From: Hysterangium stoloniferum
Lineage: Eukaryota > Basidiomycota > Agaricomycetes > Hysterangiales > Hysterangiaceae
DNA: 64,000 nucleotides
Direction: 5' to 3'
Assembly: GCA_015178975.1 (NCBI GenBank)
Contig: WHVD01000139.1
Location: 62,001-126,000 of the forward strand
In this document: in pieces, positions 50,473 to 62,229 of the stretch
Layout of the letters: each line of letters opens with the position of its first letter
How positions within the stretch are numbered: position 1 is the first letter of the stretch
Notes under the pieces: generated by a model
Told to the model about the DNA's origin: nothing
Database searches by the model: none
Seen by the model: the letters and a program-made list of their open reading frames with translations, nothing else
Program-made: the position numbers and the translations under genes

Positions 50473-51115
50473 TGTGAAGAGTGGTGGATTCTGACCGCTC
50501 AATATACGAAGAATAGTGTTTATTCAACTACTATTAGAGAGTATTGACCATCAGTACAATACTATAGACTACTAGACTGTTAGTACTAGTATAATAATGC
50601 ACTGCACGCCTCAAGAGCAACTGTATAGTTGCTCGTGACGGCTTAGAACAGTAAGATAATGAGTTGACCTTTTACAGTACAACTAGTAGCTAGAAATAAG
50701 TAAGATACTCAGCTAAAGACTGAGTATCTAGGATAGAGTAATAGTAGCGCGAATCGACTACAGTGTCGATGAGCGCAAAGTCTTGAAAGCGGAACTCGAC
50801 CTTAGCGGTTCGAGTCCAAAAGGCTATTAGTAGACTAGAGAATGCTACCCTTATGGTAGCTGAGATACTACCCTTGACACCTCTCGCTATTTGACGTCTG
50901 AGTCGTTACGAGGTGGTGTCTGCTGGGTAAAAGTTGTCTGTCTCTTTTGGCGCCGAGAGCGCCCATACGTATACACAAAGCTTCGAACTACAAAATCAAG
51001 GTGTGCTCGAAATATAGAAAGAATATAAAGAAAGAAAATAAAAGGTAAATAATAAAGTACTATAATCCAGTTATTATTCCTTAGTCCAGGTATGCATATA
51101 TGCATACCCTTTACA
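50473..51115 (-). mobile_element. 3' LTR of Ty3/gypsy copy A
   Basis: 643 bp; in the minus direction it runs TGTAAAGGGTATGC to CTCTTCACA. It lies about 30 bp after the stop of the downstream ORF of copy A, preceded (minus strand) by the G-rich run AACTGGGGGGCAC, which may act as the polypurine tract. Inverted copy of 59724-60367. Confidence 0.8.
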
Positions 51116-51145
51116 GTGCCCCCCAGTTCGAAGGGATGTGCTATA

Positions 51146-53185
51146 CTAGGTGTCGAAGAGCATTAGGGACACCGCCCCAAGCTTCCTGTGAGGATCCCCC
51201 AAGGTCCAAAATGAGGTTTCCCCATCGTTCCCTTTTACTCTGAAGGATTCAGCTATTCTCGCCCGAGTCAAATCATTAGAATTCCTGTACAAGGAGTCGG
51301 CCCATCGTCTGTAGGCTTTCTCCCTGCAACGACCGACTGTGCGGACACTAACCGGCGGAGCGGAAATCCGCGCGAGAAGAGGAGCATTGGGGAGGGGAAA
51401 CGAAGACACGGGCAGTGGGGCAGGAACGTGTGGCTGCATGGTGGTTTCAGTGGGAGGCGTCAGGACGAGGGCCTCGAGTAAATCTACTAAGCCAGCAATA
51501 GAGAGGACATTCGCTGAGTCTGGGGGCAGACGGTGAAGCTCCACTATGATGTGCTGGAACATAGAGAGTTTAATCTCCTGTGCTGCTCGTGCAAAGTTCT
51601 TCCCCTCTGCGAGATCCTCGAAGGAGAGATAGAAATCCTCCATTATCTCCGACAACGGAGCCAGACCGCAACAACCCTTGAGGCTCCCTTGAAGGACCGG
51701 TTGCTGAAGTACTGGCACGAGCTGTGATAGCACCCTTCTGACAGGAAACTGTTCGGAAGGGTAGTTGACAGCTACTTGCATCCAGAAAGTTGTGGATACG
51801 GGCTCAGTGAGGGGAACCGGGCTGTCAAGGACGGGAATAGGGGATTGTTCTCGGAGAGGAGTGGTGGCTTTCTGCATCTCCTTCGCCTTTCTGCTTGCCA
51901 TGGGATTGATGACGTCCGGTGTAGGGGGGTCCAAATCGACATCCATTCGCTCTGGTGGAAGGTCCTGGATAGGGCTACCCAAGGACACGCAATATGAATA
52001 CGGAGAGTCGGGAGGGATACCCGGTGACGGCGGAAGTTGGGTCGGTACCGGTATAGCTTTCGGGTAGGGAGAGAGACGAGGCGCCAGAATCGGGGAAGGT
52101 TCGCGTTGGGCTGAGGGAGTGTGTGTCGGGTGGAGGATGGGAGGGGGCCTCGACATCCCAGGTGAGGTTGGGACTGGTACAGCTTTTGAAGAGGGAGGTA
52201 AATGAGGCGTTAGAATCGGGGCTGAGGGAGTGTGTGTAGGGTGAATGATGGGAAGGGGCCTCGATGTTGGCGAGAGATGTGGGACCGGAATCGTGGAAGG
52301 TTCGCGTTCCAGTGACTGTTGACTAGGGCGGTGACCCCTCCATACTCTGGATGACGGTCTCCGCGTTTGTCTTTGGTTGGGGTCGCTGGTTATGAAACGA
52401 ACTTTAGATGGGAGAAGGAACCCTTCATGGCAATCCTCTCCCAGAGATCGGATGCTATACACGCCATTCCTGTTCTCATCCTCCTCCTCATCCTTGTCCA
52501 AGGAAAACTCAATTGGTCCCCTATGGTATCCCTTTTCTTGTTGGGGCAGCATTTGACCGTCCCCTCGGGTAAGAACTATGCGTTGCAACTTAATGCGTCG
52601 AAGTAGCTCCCAGTCGTAAAAGATGGTACCCTCCTTCTCCTTCCAGCTCTTGGTTCCCGTCGTCCTAATACAAGGCGTCCCACCCTCACTATCATCGGTC
52701 TCCATGAAGTTGGCCCATTTCTCTCCCGTGGGGGGAAGGATCGGCACGGAAGCTCTGTTTCTGAATTACACTCTGTACTCACACCGCTGCCGCTTGGAGG
52801 GGACCCCTCCTCTTGCTCCCCTCACCTCCTGTTGACTTCTATACTCAGCACGCCTTTCTCTTTTGCGGGTGAGTCTCCTTGCGTTGTGTTCTTCCATAAA
52901 CATTTCCTGCTTCCGCATGCTAGCAGCGACTTCCTCAGATGATGGTCTGACGGAGGGGCCTAACGGCTTGCTCCAATCCGTACCGGTATTTTCCCCCGGC
53001 TCATCATCAAAGGAGAAAGTCGACAGGGGGGTTGATTCTTGGGTACCCCAATTGCTCTCGACATTGTCTGTACGAGGCACGTGGGTGATGAATCCCCCGC
53101 CGGTCGTGGATGTACTGGCTGTCGGGGCTCGTGGGACCTTTTTGAACTTAGGGAGGACTTGCTTGTTTTGTTGGAAAGGGAGCAT
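51146..53185 (-). pseudogene. Downstream ORF of copy A, unknown protein, one stop
   Basis: About 680 codons between the chromodomain and the 3' LTR. It starts MLPFQQNKQVLPKFKKVP and ends GAVSLMLFDT. One in-frame stop near 52766 (TAA where copy B has CAA) splits it into 139 and 533 codons. Middle: a Pro-rich section with about three imperfect repeats of LSPxxxxxPxxHPTHTPSA. C-terminal part: helical, with LSEIMEDFYLSFEDLAEGKN and AAQEIKLSMFQH. No zinc knuckle, capsid motif, protease, signal peptide or membrane helix, so neither gag nor env is indicated. Function unknown; copy B has a near-identical ORF. Confidence 0.7.
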
Positions 53186-53535
53186 TATAGCACGATAAAA
53201 GTGGTGAAGTTGAAGATAGAGGGAAGGGCTGTAGATAGGTGAAGGACGTGGTGTGAAAGATAAAGAAAATTTATGCGAATTTACGTGTACGTTTTTTTAT
53301 ATATATATTGAATTGAAACTCCACTCGGTTGGTCGTTAAATAAAATTCATTAATTGTGGTCGGGTTTTGGGGAAATGTGTCCGCTGCCAATTAATGGTTG
53401 TCCCAATCAACCGAAGGGATAGAAAAATGAAAAAGAATAAAAGCCAATGAGATGGCTCACTGAATAACTGAGATATTTCTGAAAGGAAGTTACAAAAGAG
53501 AGGGAATAGATGATTCCTTGAGCGCATATATCCCG
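53186..53535 (-). promoter_or_regulatory. Spacer with TATA-like stretch before the downstream ORF (copy A)
   Basis: 350 bp between the pol stop and the ATG of the downstream ORF. On the minus strand it contains ATATATATATAAAAAA about 110 bp before the ATG, then a CT-rich leader (CACACCACGTCCTTCACC). The same layout is found in copy B, and a diverged version in copy C. A separate promoter for the second ORF is inferred. Confidence 0.45.
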
Positions 53536-54543
53536 TTAAATGTTGAACAGTGCCTTGTACGCCCTCAGAAGTGCCGGAGCGTTTCTAAGGTCAGTGCTGC
53601 TTAACCACGAATCCTCCTCGGGTCCATAACCTTTCCAGCACACCCTAAATAGCAGACGATTTCGCTGTTTCCTATGTCCAACAATAGCTTCGACTTCATA
53701 TTCCTCATGATCTGATTTCAACTCTCTTAGGTTCTCAAGTTGGGGTCTCGGACCTAGCTTGGAAGGAGAGGGTTGATATTTCCGCAGATGATCCCGATTA
53801 ATGACTGGGTGCATAGGATACTCCGGGGGAATCTTAAGCCTAAATACTTGAGAGTTCAATTTCTCAAGGACCTCGAATGGTCCAATCCGTCTTTGTATTA
53901 GTTTCTTCCCCGTTCCCTTGACTTCCACCAGTTCGAGGGAGTGGGGGTTCACCAATACAAAGTCTCCCTCAGAGATATCTTCTACAGGTCTTTGCTTCTT
54001 GTTATACGCTCGTGCTTGAATCTCTTGGGCTCGAGCGATTGAATCCCGCGCCATCTGCCGATGATTTTCTAGCTCGAGCATCCATTGGTCGGCCATAGGG
54101 CTGTCTGATAGTTCTCTAGGAACTAGGGGCTCATCACCTCCTAGAACTCGAGACATTCCTCTTGGGAGGTATCCCATTAATAAGAAGGCCGGGGCGTAGT
54201 TTGTGGAACTGTGAACAGTTGAGTTGTATGCGTGAACAACTACCTCAATCCACTGGGACCAGCTTTCCTTAGCAGAGGCACAATAGGCTCGAAGCATCTG
54301 TTCTATGGTCGCATTCATATTCTCCATTTGCCCATCCATTTGAGGATGATGAGCCGAAGATACCACAAGGGTGGTACCATAGATCTTACAGACTTCCCGC
54401 CAAAACCTGCAGGTCCATCTCTTATCCCAGTCACAGATTATTCGAGAGGGCAGTCCGAAGGGGCTTGCTACCTGTTTGACAAATATTCGTGCGAATCCTT
54501 CAGCCGTAAGGTTCGAAAAGGTAGGTATTGTAATAGCGTCCAC
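53536..54543 (-). pseudogene. Copy A pol fragment: integrase C-half and chromodomain
   Basis: 335 open codons, minus strand. The integrase core continues from AITIPTFSNLTAEGFARIFV with GLPSRIICDWDKRW (second catalytic Asp) and AHHPQMDGQMENMNATIEQM (catalytic Glu). It is followed by PFEVLEKLNSQVFRLKIP and the chromodomain YEVEAIVGHRKQRNRLLF, VCWKGYGPEEDSWL. The 5' part of pol is missing: sequence stops matching at about 54541, where copy B begins in the other direction. Several Met and Trp codons sit where copy B has Thr and Arg, consistent with CpG to TpG change. Confidence 0.85.
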
Positions 54544-57303
54544 ATTTCAGCGCGTCATGCAAACAGTTTTAGCACCCTACTTGTGGATTTTTTGTTTAGT
54601 CTACATCGATGACATAGTCATATTCTCTAAGAACTGGGATGATCATTTGCTTCACCTGAATCAGGTGCTTGGCGCTATCGCTTCGGCCGGTATCACTCTC
54701 TCTCCCAAGAAATGTTTTATCGGATATAATTCGATATTGTTATTGGGTCATAAAGTATCTAGGCTGGGTTTTTCAACCCACCAAGAAAAAGTTCGCGCTA
54801 TATTGGAATTGGCCCCACCCACTAAGGTTTCTGATCTACAACGGTTCCTTGGAATGGTCCTTTACTTTTCAGCATATATACCATTTTATTCATGGATGGT
54901 GTCCCCTTTATTCTCACTCCTAAAAAAGGGAACACCTTGGACTTGGACTGCTGAACATGTCCGAGCTTATGAGGATGTTAAAACCGCATTAGGATCAGCT
55001 CCAGTGCTGGGACATCCAGTTAGTGGGATGCCCTACCGATTGTATACGGACACTTCGGATTTTGCCTTGGGTTGTTGCCTCCAACAAGTCCAGAAGATGG
55101 CTTTAGGAGATTTAGTGGACACTAAAATCTATGCCCAAGCCAAATTGGCTTTTGACCGTGCGCAGGACGTGCCATCCTTTGTTCATCGGTACAAAACCAA
55201 ACAGCCTGAGATTGAGTGGTCGGATTCGTGGGGATCCACTTTTGAGGCGACCGAAGTTACTGTTGAACGAGTCATTGCATATTGGAGTCGCACGCTGAAA
55301 AGCGCTGAGCGTAACTATTCTGCTACTGAACGGGAAGCATTAGCAGCAAAGGAGGGACTAGTCCACTTTCAACCTTTCATTGAAGGTGAACATGTCCTGC
55401 TCATTACGGACCATGCAGCTCTGCAATGGGCTAGATCTTACGAGAACACTAATCGTCGACTAGCCGCATGGGGGGTGATATACACTGCATTTCCAGGTCT
55501 TGAGATTTTGCATTGAGCAGGGAGAGTTCACAGCAATGTGGATCCACTGTCCAGACTCCCTCAGGTACCAGCCTTCGTGAGCCCTATTAGAGATGATTTG
55601 CAGGCTATCACCTCGACCTCTCTGGACAAGAGTACTGAGGAAAAACTATGGAAGGACGAACCCGCTAAGAAAGCGGTCTTCTCTACCATACTCGATTCTA
55701 TGGAGCCTTTCGGAGTAACTCAAAAGGTCCGATGGTCAGAATGGGATTCTCATAACGCAATAAGGAACAACCAGGAAGATGAGTCTGACTTCGCATTGCG
55801 TCATCCTCAGCTGCTAATCAGCATCGAGGAGGGATATACAAAGAAATTTCTAGAGGGTTATTCAAAGGACCTGGTTTTCAGGAATCTCTACGCTTTAGAT
55901 ACCCCTTCACCCAACGCGGTTGTTACTCCTTCTCACTACTTCGTGGGAGCAAACCGACTCCTGTACTTTCGCGACTCGGACTGGAAAAGTCGAGTCTGTG
56001 TACCCAGAACCATGATTAACTCGATTCTAAGGTTGGTGCATGATAACCCTTTTGAGGGAGCACACGCCGGAGGCCAGCGGTTGTTCAACCTGATGAAAGA
56101 CCAGTTCTTTTGGCCAAGAATGCTACAAGATTGCGTGTCGTACGCACGTACCTGCGATATCTGCCAAAAAACCAAAGTCGATTGCACCGCTCGTCAAGGA
56201 GCCCTCAGACCGGCTGACATACCTTTTAGGCCATTTGAGGTAGTTTCTATGGACTTAATCACTGGACTACCCGATTCAGGAAAGGATTCATATTCCACAG
56301 TCTTCGTTGCCGTTGATAAATTGACACGTTATGCTATTACAATACCTACCTTTTCGAACCTTACGGCTGAAGGATTCGCACAAATATTTGTCAAACAGGT
56401 AGCAAGCCCCTTCGGACTGCCCTCTCGAATAATCTGTGACCGGGATAAGAGATGGACCTGCAGGTTTTGGCGGGAAGTCTGTAAGATCTATGGTACCACC
56501 CTTGCGGTATCTTCGGCTCATCATCCTCAAACGGATGGGCAAACGGAGAATATGAATGCGACCATAGAACAGATGCTTCGAGCCTATTGTGCCTCTGCTA
56601 AGGAAAGCTGGTCCCAGTGGATTGAGGTAGTTGTTCACGCATACAACTCGACTGTTCACAGTTCCACAAACTACGCCCCGGCCTTCTTATTAATGGGATA
56701 CCTCCCAAGAGGAATGTTCCTAGAGAACTATCAGACAGCCCTATGGCCGACCAATGGATCCTCGAGCTAGAAAATCATCGGCAGATGGCGCGGGATTCAA
56801 TCGCTCGAGCCCAAGAGATTCAAGCACGAGCGTATAACAAGAAGCAAAGACCTGTAGCAGATATCTCTGAGGGAGACTTTGTATTGGTGAACCCCCACTC
56901 CCTTGAACTGGTGGAAGTCAAGGGAATGGGGAAGAAACTAATACAAAGACGGATTGGACCATTCGAGGTCCTTGAGAAATTGAACTCTCAAGTATTTAGG
57001 CTTAAGATTCCCCCGGAGTATCCTATGCATCCAGTCATTAATCGGGATCATCTGCGGAAATATCGACCCTCTCCTTCCAAGCTAGGTCCGAGACCCCAAC
57101 TTGAGAACCTAAGAGAGTTGAAATCAGATCATGAAGAATATGAAGTCGAAGCTATTGTTGGACATAGGAAACAGCGAAATCGTCTGCTATTTAGGGTGCG
57201 CTGGAAAGGTTACGGACCCGAGGAGAATTCATGGTTAAGCAGCACTGACCTTAGAAATGCTCCAGCACTTCTGAGGGCGTACAAGGCGCTGTTCAACATT
57301 TAA
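54541..57303 (+). pseudogene. Copy B Ty3/gypsy pol: RT, RNase H, integrase, chromodomain
   Basis: Starts inside reverse transcriptase (TFQRVMQTVLAPYLWIFCLV, catalytic YIDD at about 54602). RNase H follows (LYTDTSDFALGCCLQQVQ, ATEREALAAKEGLVHFQPF, LLITDHAALQWAR), then the HHCC integrase finger (HDNPFEGAHAGG, CDICQK), the integrase core (SMDLITGLP, CDRDKRW, TDGQTEN) and the chromodomain (YEVEAIVGHRKQRNRLLF, RWKGYGPEENSWL). Broken by a TGA at 55515 (CGA in relatives, LHRAGR) and by a 31-bp deletion near 56716 that shifts frame. Protease, gag and the first part of RT are absent. Confidence 0.9.
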
Positions 57304-57652
57304 TGGGATATATGCGCTCAAGGAATCATCTATTCCCTCTCTTTTGTAACGTCCTTTCAGAAATATCTCAGTTATTCAGTGAGCCATCTCATTGGCTTTT
57401 ATTCTTTTCCATTTTTCTATCCCTTCGGTCGATTGGGACAACCATTAATTGGCAGCAGACACATTTCCCCAAAACCCGGCCACAATTAATGAATTTTATT
57501 TAACGACCAACCGAGCGGAGTTTCAATTCAATATATATATAAAAAAAGTACACGTAAATTCGCATAAATTTTCTTTATCTTTCACACCACGTCCTTCACC
57601 TATCTACAGCCCTTCCCTCTATCTTCAACTTCACCACTTTTATCGTGCTATA
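57304..57652 (+). promoter_or_regulatory. Spacer with TATA-like stretch before the downstream ORF (copy B)
   Basis: Between the pol stop and the second ORF. ATATATATATAAAAAAAG lies at about 57531-57548, 105-120 bp before the ATG, followed by a pyrimidine-rich leader. Conserved with copies A and C. A promoter role is inferred. Confidence 0.45.
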
Positions 57653-59698
57653 ATGCTCCCTTTCCAACAAAACAAGCAAGTCCTCCCTAAGTTCAAAAAG
57701 GTCCCATGAGCCCCGACAGCCAGTACATCCACAACCGGCAGGGGATTCATCACCCACGTGCCTCGTACAGACAATGTCGAGAGCAATTGGGGTACCCAAG
57801 AATCAACCCCCCTGTCGACTTTCTCCTTTGATGATGAGCCGGGGGAAAATACCGGTACGGATTGGAGCAAGCCGTTAGGCCCCTCCGTCAGACCATCATC
57901 TGAGGAAGTCGCTGCTAGCATGCGGAAGCAGGAAATGTTTATGGAAGAACACAACGCAAGGAGACTCACCCGCAAAAGAGAAAGGCGTGCTGAGTATAGA
58001 AGTCAACAGGAGGTGAGGGGAGCAAGAGGAGGGGTCCCCTCCAAGTGGCAGCGGTGTGAGTACAGAGTGCAATTCAGAAACAGAGCTTCCGTGCCGATCC
58101 TTCCCCCCATGGGAGAGAAATGGGCCGACTTCATGGAGACCGATGATAGTGAGGGTGGGACGCCTTGTATTAGGACGACGGGAACCAAGAGCTGGAAGGA
58201 GAAGGAGGGTACCATCTTTTACGACTGGGAGCTACTTCGACGCATTAAGTTGCAATGCATAGTTCTTACCTGAGGGGACGGTCAAACGCTGCCCCAACAA
58301 GAAAAGGGATACCGTAGGGAACCAATTGAGTTTTCCTCGGGCGAGGATGAGGAGGAGGACGAGAACAGGAATGGCGTGTATAGCATCCGATCTCTGGGAG
58401 AGGATTGCCATGAAGGGTTCCTTCTCCTGTCTAAAGTTCACTTCGTAACCAGTGACCCCAACCAAAGACAAACGCGGAGACCGTCATCCAGAGTATGGAG
58501 GGGTCACCGCCCTAGTCAACAGTCACTGGAATGCGAACCTTCCACGATTCCGGTCCCACATCTCTCGCCAACGTCGAGGCCCCTTCCCATCATTCACCCT
58601 ACACACACTCCCTCAGCCCCGATTCTAACGCCTCATTTACCTCCCTCTTCAAAAGCTGTACCGGTCCCAACCTCACTTGGGATGTCGAGGCCCCCTCCCA
58701 TCCTCCACCCGGCACACACTCCCTCAGCCCAACGTGAACCTTCCCCAATTCTGGCGCCTCATCTCTCTCCCTCCCCGAAAGCTATACCGGTACCGACCCA
58801 ACTTCTGCCGTCACCGGGTATCCCTCCCGACTCTCCGTATTCATATTGCGTGTCCTTGGGTAGCCCTATCCAGGACCTTCCACCAGAGCGAATGGATGTC
58901 GATTTGGACCCCCCTGCACCGGACGTCATCGATCCCATGGCAAGCAGAAAGGCGAAGGAGATGCAGAAAGCCACCACTCCTCTCTGAGAACAATCCCCTA
59001 TTCCCGTCCTTGACAGCCCGGTTCCCCTCACTGAGCCCGTATCCACAACTTTCTGGATGCAAGTAGCTGTCAACTACCCTTCCGAACAGTTTCCTGTCAG
59101 AAGGGTGCTATTACAGCTCGTGCCAGTACTTCAGCAACCGGTCCTTCAAGGGAGCCTCAAGGGTTGTCACGGTCTGGCTCCGTTGTCGGAGATAATGGAG
59201 GATTTCTATCTCTCCTTTGAGGATCTCGCAGAGGGGAAGAACTTTGCACGAGCAGCACAGGAGATTAAACTCTCTATGTTCCGGCACATCAAAGTGGAGC
59301 TTCACCGTCTGCCCCCAGACTCAGCGAATGTCCTCTCTATTGCTGGCTTAGTAGATTTACTCGAGGCCCTCGTCCTGACGCCTCCCACAGAGACCACCAT
59401 GCAGCCACACGTTCCTGCCCCACTGCCCGCGTCTTCGTTTCCCCTCCCCAATGCTCCTCTTCTCGCGCGGATTTCCGCTCCGCCGGTTAGTGTCCGTGCA
59501 GTCGTTCGTTGCAGAGAGAAAGCCTACAGACGATGGGCCGACTCCTTGTACAGAAATTCTAGTGATTTGACTCGGGCGAGAATAGCTGAATCCTTCAGAG
59601 TAAAAAGGGAACGATCGGGAAACCTCATTTTGGACCTTGGGGGATCCTCACAGGAAGCTTGGGGCAGCGTCCCAGATGCTCTTCGACACCTAGTATAG
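57653..59698 (+). pseudogene. Downstream ORF of copy B, unknown protein, broken
   Basis: Counterpart of the ORF at 51146-53185 and nearly identical to it. Three TGA stops (near 57708, 58271, 58985) stand where copy A has CGA. A one-base insertion near 59600 shifts the C-terminal frame. The domains are as in copy A: charged N-terminus, central Pro-rich repeats, helical C-terminal region. It ends 25 bp before the 3' LTR. Because the two copies carry different lesions, an intact ancestral ORF of about 680 codons is implied. Confidence 0.7.
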
Positions 59699-59723
59699 CA
59701 CATCCCTTCGAACTGGGGGGCAC

Positions 59724-60367
59724 TGTAAAGGGTATGCATATATGCATACCTGGACTAAGGAATAATAGCTGGATTATAGTACTTTATTATTTACCTTTTA
59801 TTTTCTTTCTTTATATTCTTTCTATATTTCGAGCACACCTTGATTTTGTAGTTCGAAGCTTTGTGTATACGTATGGGCGCTCTCGGCGCCAAAAGAGACA
59901 GACAACTTTACCCAGCAGACACCACCTTGTAAACAACCCAGACGTCGAATAGCGAGAGGTGTCAAGGGTAACGTTTCAACTACCCTTAAAGGTAGTATTC
60001 TCTTGCATACTAACGTACTTTGGACTCGAACCGCGAAGGTCGAGTTCCAATCTAAGGTCTTTGCGCTAGTCGACATTATAGTCGACTCGCGCTATTATTT
60101 CTTTACTCTAGATATTCAGCTTCGCGTTGATTATCTATTTTACATCTAGCTACGAGTTGTACCGTGAAGGTCAACTCTTTCATTCGTTCATTCTAGCCGT
60201 CAAGAGCAACTGTACAGTTGCTCTTGTGACACATAGCGTGTCTTCTTACTAGTACAGCTTGTCTAGTAATCTACGGTATTGTACTGTACGGTCAATATCT
60301 GCTAATAGTAGTTGAATAGACACTATTCTTCGTATATCGAACGGTCAGAATCTATCGACTCTTCACA
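59724..60367 (+). mobile_element. 3' LTR of Ty3/gypsy copy B
   Basis: 644 bp, TGTAAAGGG to CTCTTCACA, preceded by GGGGGGCAC. Palindromes: GGTATGCATATATGCATACC (59731-59750), a GTCGAC-based hairpin (60063-60092), an interrupted one at 60022-60048, another at 60154-60177, and a perfect 26-bp palindrome at 60201-60226 with core CAACTGTACAGTTG. The LTR abuts the decayed spacer of copy C on its right. Confidence 0.85.
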
Positions 60368-60566
60368 CATAGTGTACTGATTCCAGAGGTTGACGTGGAG
60401 GGAAGAGATAGGGGGAATAAAATTTTCTTTAGCGAATTTACGTATTTTATATCAATTTCAAGCTCTGCTCGGTTATTGAAGTGAAAGGCCGAGGGGGAAG
60501 AAAGTAGGGGGGGTAGAGCTAGAAGTAGATAAACAGTGTTGTCGTCGGAAGGATGTGAAATGATCA
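60368..60566 (-). promoter_or_regulatory. Diverged spacer after the copy C chromodomain
   Basis: Minus strand after the pol stop of copy C: TTTCCGACG-type sequence, then ACCGAGCAGAGCTT, GATATAAAATACGTAAATTC. This aligns with the copy B spacer (ACCGAGCGGAGTTT..TATATAAAAAAAG..ACGTAAATTCGC). Kept in a clearly older copy. The downstream ORF of copy C is lost at the border with the copy B LTR. Confidence 0.5.
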
Positions 60567-60822
60567 TTAAATTCGATAATTAGTCTTGTAAGCTCTAAGA
60601 AGAGTGGAAGCGTTACGAAGGTCATTGCTGTTTAAGCAAGTGTCCTCCTCCGGTCCATATCCTTTCCATCGAACCTGGAAAAGGAGTCAATTTCGATGCT
60701 TTTTGTGCCCTACTATAGCTTTTACTTCGTACTCCTCATCGTTAGGATTGAGTTCTCAAGGGTTCTAGAGTAGCTCCCTGGATCTGAATTCCTTAGGGGA
60801 GAGGTGGTACTTTTTAAGATGG

Positions 60823-61297
60823 TGTGAGGAGTATGCTTTTACCACAGTATTCATTGTGGTAAAACACTCCTTTTATTTTATTTATATTTTACATATTCTA
60901 TTCATAATTTTCTATCTTTCATATTCTTCGAATATTGCATATTTCATTAGTTTGAAGCATTGTGTATACTTGTGGGTGCACTCAGCACCAATTAGAACTC
61001 AGACACGCTTTAACCCAAGAACCACCACTCGTAAGACATAAACTAGGTCTACTACGAGTGGTGATCAGGGTAACGTGTCGGCTACCACTTAGGTAGCATT
61101 ATCTGAACTACTGAACACTTCTGGCCTCGAACTGTAATAGTCGAGGCCTCCACTCGAACCGTCGCACTCGTTGACTCCTTTGTCATCTCGTGCTCTTTCT
61201 CTCACTTTCTCTTATATTGCACCGAATAGGTCAATATTCTTCCTTTCTACTCATTTCTTCGTATATAGAACGGTCAGAACTTCCGCCACTCTCCACA
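60823..61297. mobile_element. Solo LTR with target duplication GATGG in copy C
   Basis: 475 bp, TGTGAGGAGTATGCTTTTAC to CCGCCACTCTCCACA, with GATGG at 60818-60822 and 61298-61302. Hairpins: TTTTACCACA..TGTGGTAAAA near 60838-60863, GGCTACC..GGTAGC near 61080, GGCCTCGA..TCGAGGCC near 61120-61148. Reverse-complemented, its right end resembles the left end of the LTR at 62230. Confidence 0.9.
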
Positions 61298-62229
61298 GAT
61301 GGTCTTGATTAATCACTGGATGTAAATGATATTCCGAGGGAATGTGGAGTCGGAAGACTTGAGGATTGATCTTTTCCAAGACCTCAAACGGCCCTATCCG
61401 TCTTTGTATAAGTTTCCTTCCGGGTCCCTTGGCTTCAATGAGCTCGAGAGAATGGGGATTAATCAGAACATAATCTCCTTCTGAGATATCTTCCACTAAT
61501 CTCCGTCTCTTGTTGTAACTGTGAGCTTGGGTCTCTTGTGCTCGCGCAATCGAATCCCATGCCGCTTGTCGGTGGTTTTCCAATTCTAAGATCCATTGGT
61601 CAGCTACAGGGCTATCCGATAATTCTCTGGGAACCACAGGGTCGTCCCCTCCTAGACAGCTAGACATTCCTCTTGGTAAGTAGCCCATCAGCAAAAAGGC
61701 CAGCGCATAGCTTGTTGAGCTTTGAACCGTCGAATTGTAGGTATGAGCCACTACTTGAGTCCATTTAGACCATTCCTCCTTCGAAGAGGCGCAGTACGCT
61801 CTGAGCATTTGCTCCACAATAGCATTAGCGTTCTCCATTTGACCGTCGGTCTGAGGATGGTGGGACGAGGATACTGCAAGGGCACTTACGTATACTTTGC
61901 AGACTTCCCTCCAGAACCTACAGGTCCATCTCTTGTCTCGATCACAGATTATCCTTGAAGGCAGGCCGAAAGGAGCGGCTACTTTATTCACGAAGATTCG
62001 CGCGAATCCTTCTGTGGATAGATCTGAAATGGTGGGTTCACAGATTAAGAAATGCGTGAGTTTATCCACGGTGACAAAGATGGCGGAATAACTGCCCTCT
62101 GTAGAAGGAGGCAATCCGGTAATCAGGTCCATTGAGACAACCTCAAACGGCCTTAGGGGTACATTCACGGGTCGAAGAGCTCCTTGTCAGGCGGAATGAT
62201 CAATTTTAGTTTTCTGGCATATGTCGCAG

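Noticed and set aside
44800..51100. CRISPR-like array from recurring short palindromes
   Set aside because: The repeats are positions within LTR copies, with no regular spacers, in a eukaryotic genome.
51146..53185. Downstream retroelement ORF as an envelope protein
   Set aside because: No signal peptide and no membrane-spanning segment is visible.
51146..53185. Downstream retroelement ORF as gag
   Set aside because: No zinc knuckle or capsid-like motif, and it lies after pol, next to the 3' LTR; a tandem-element explanation is left open in the findings.
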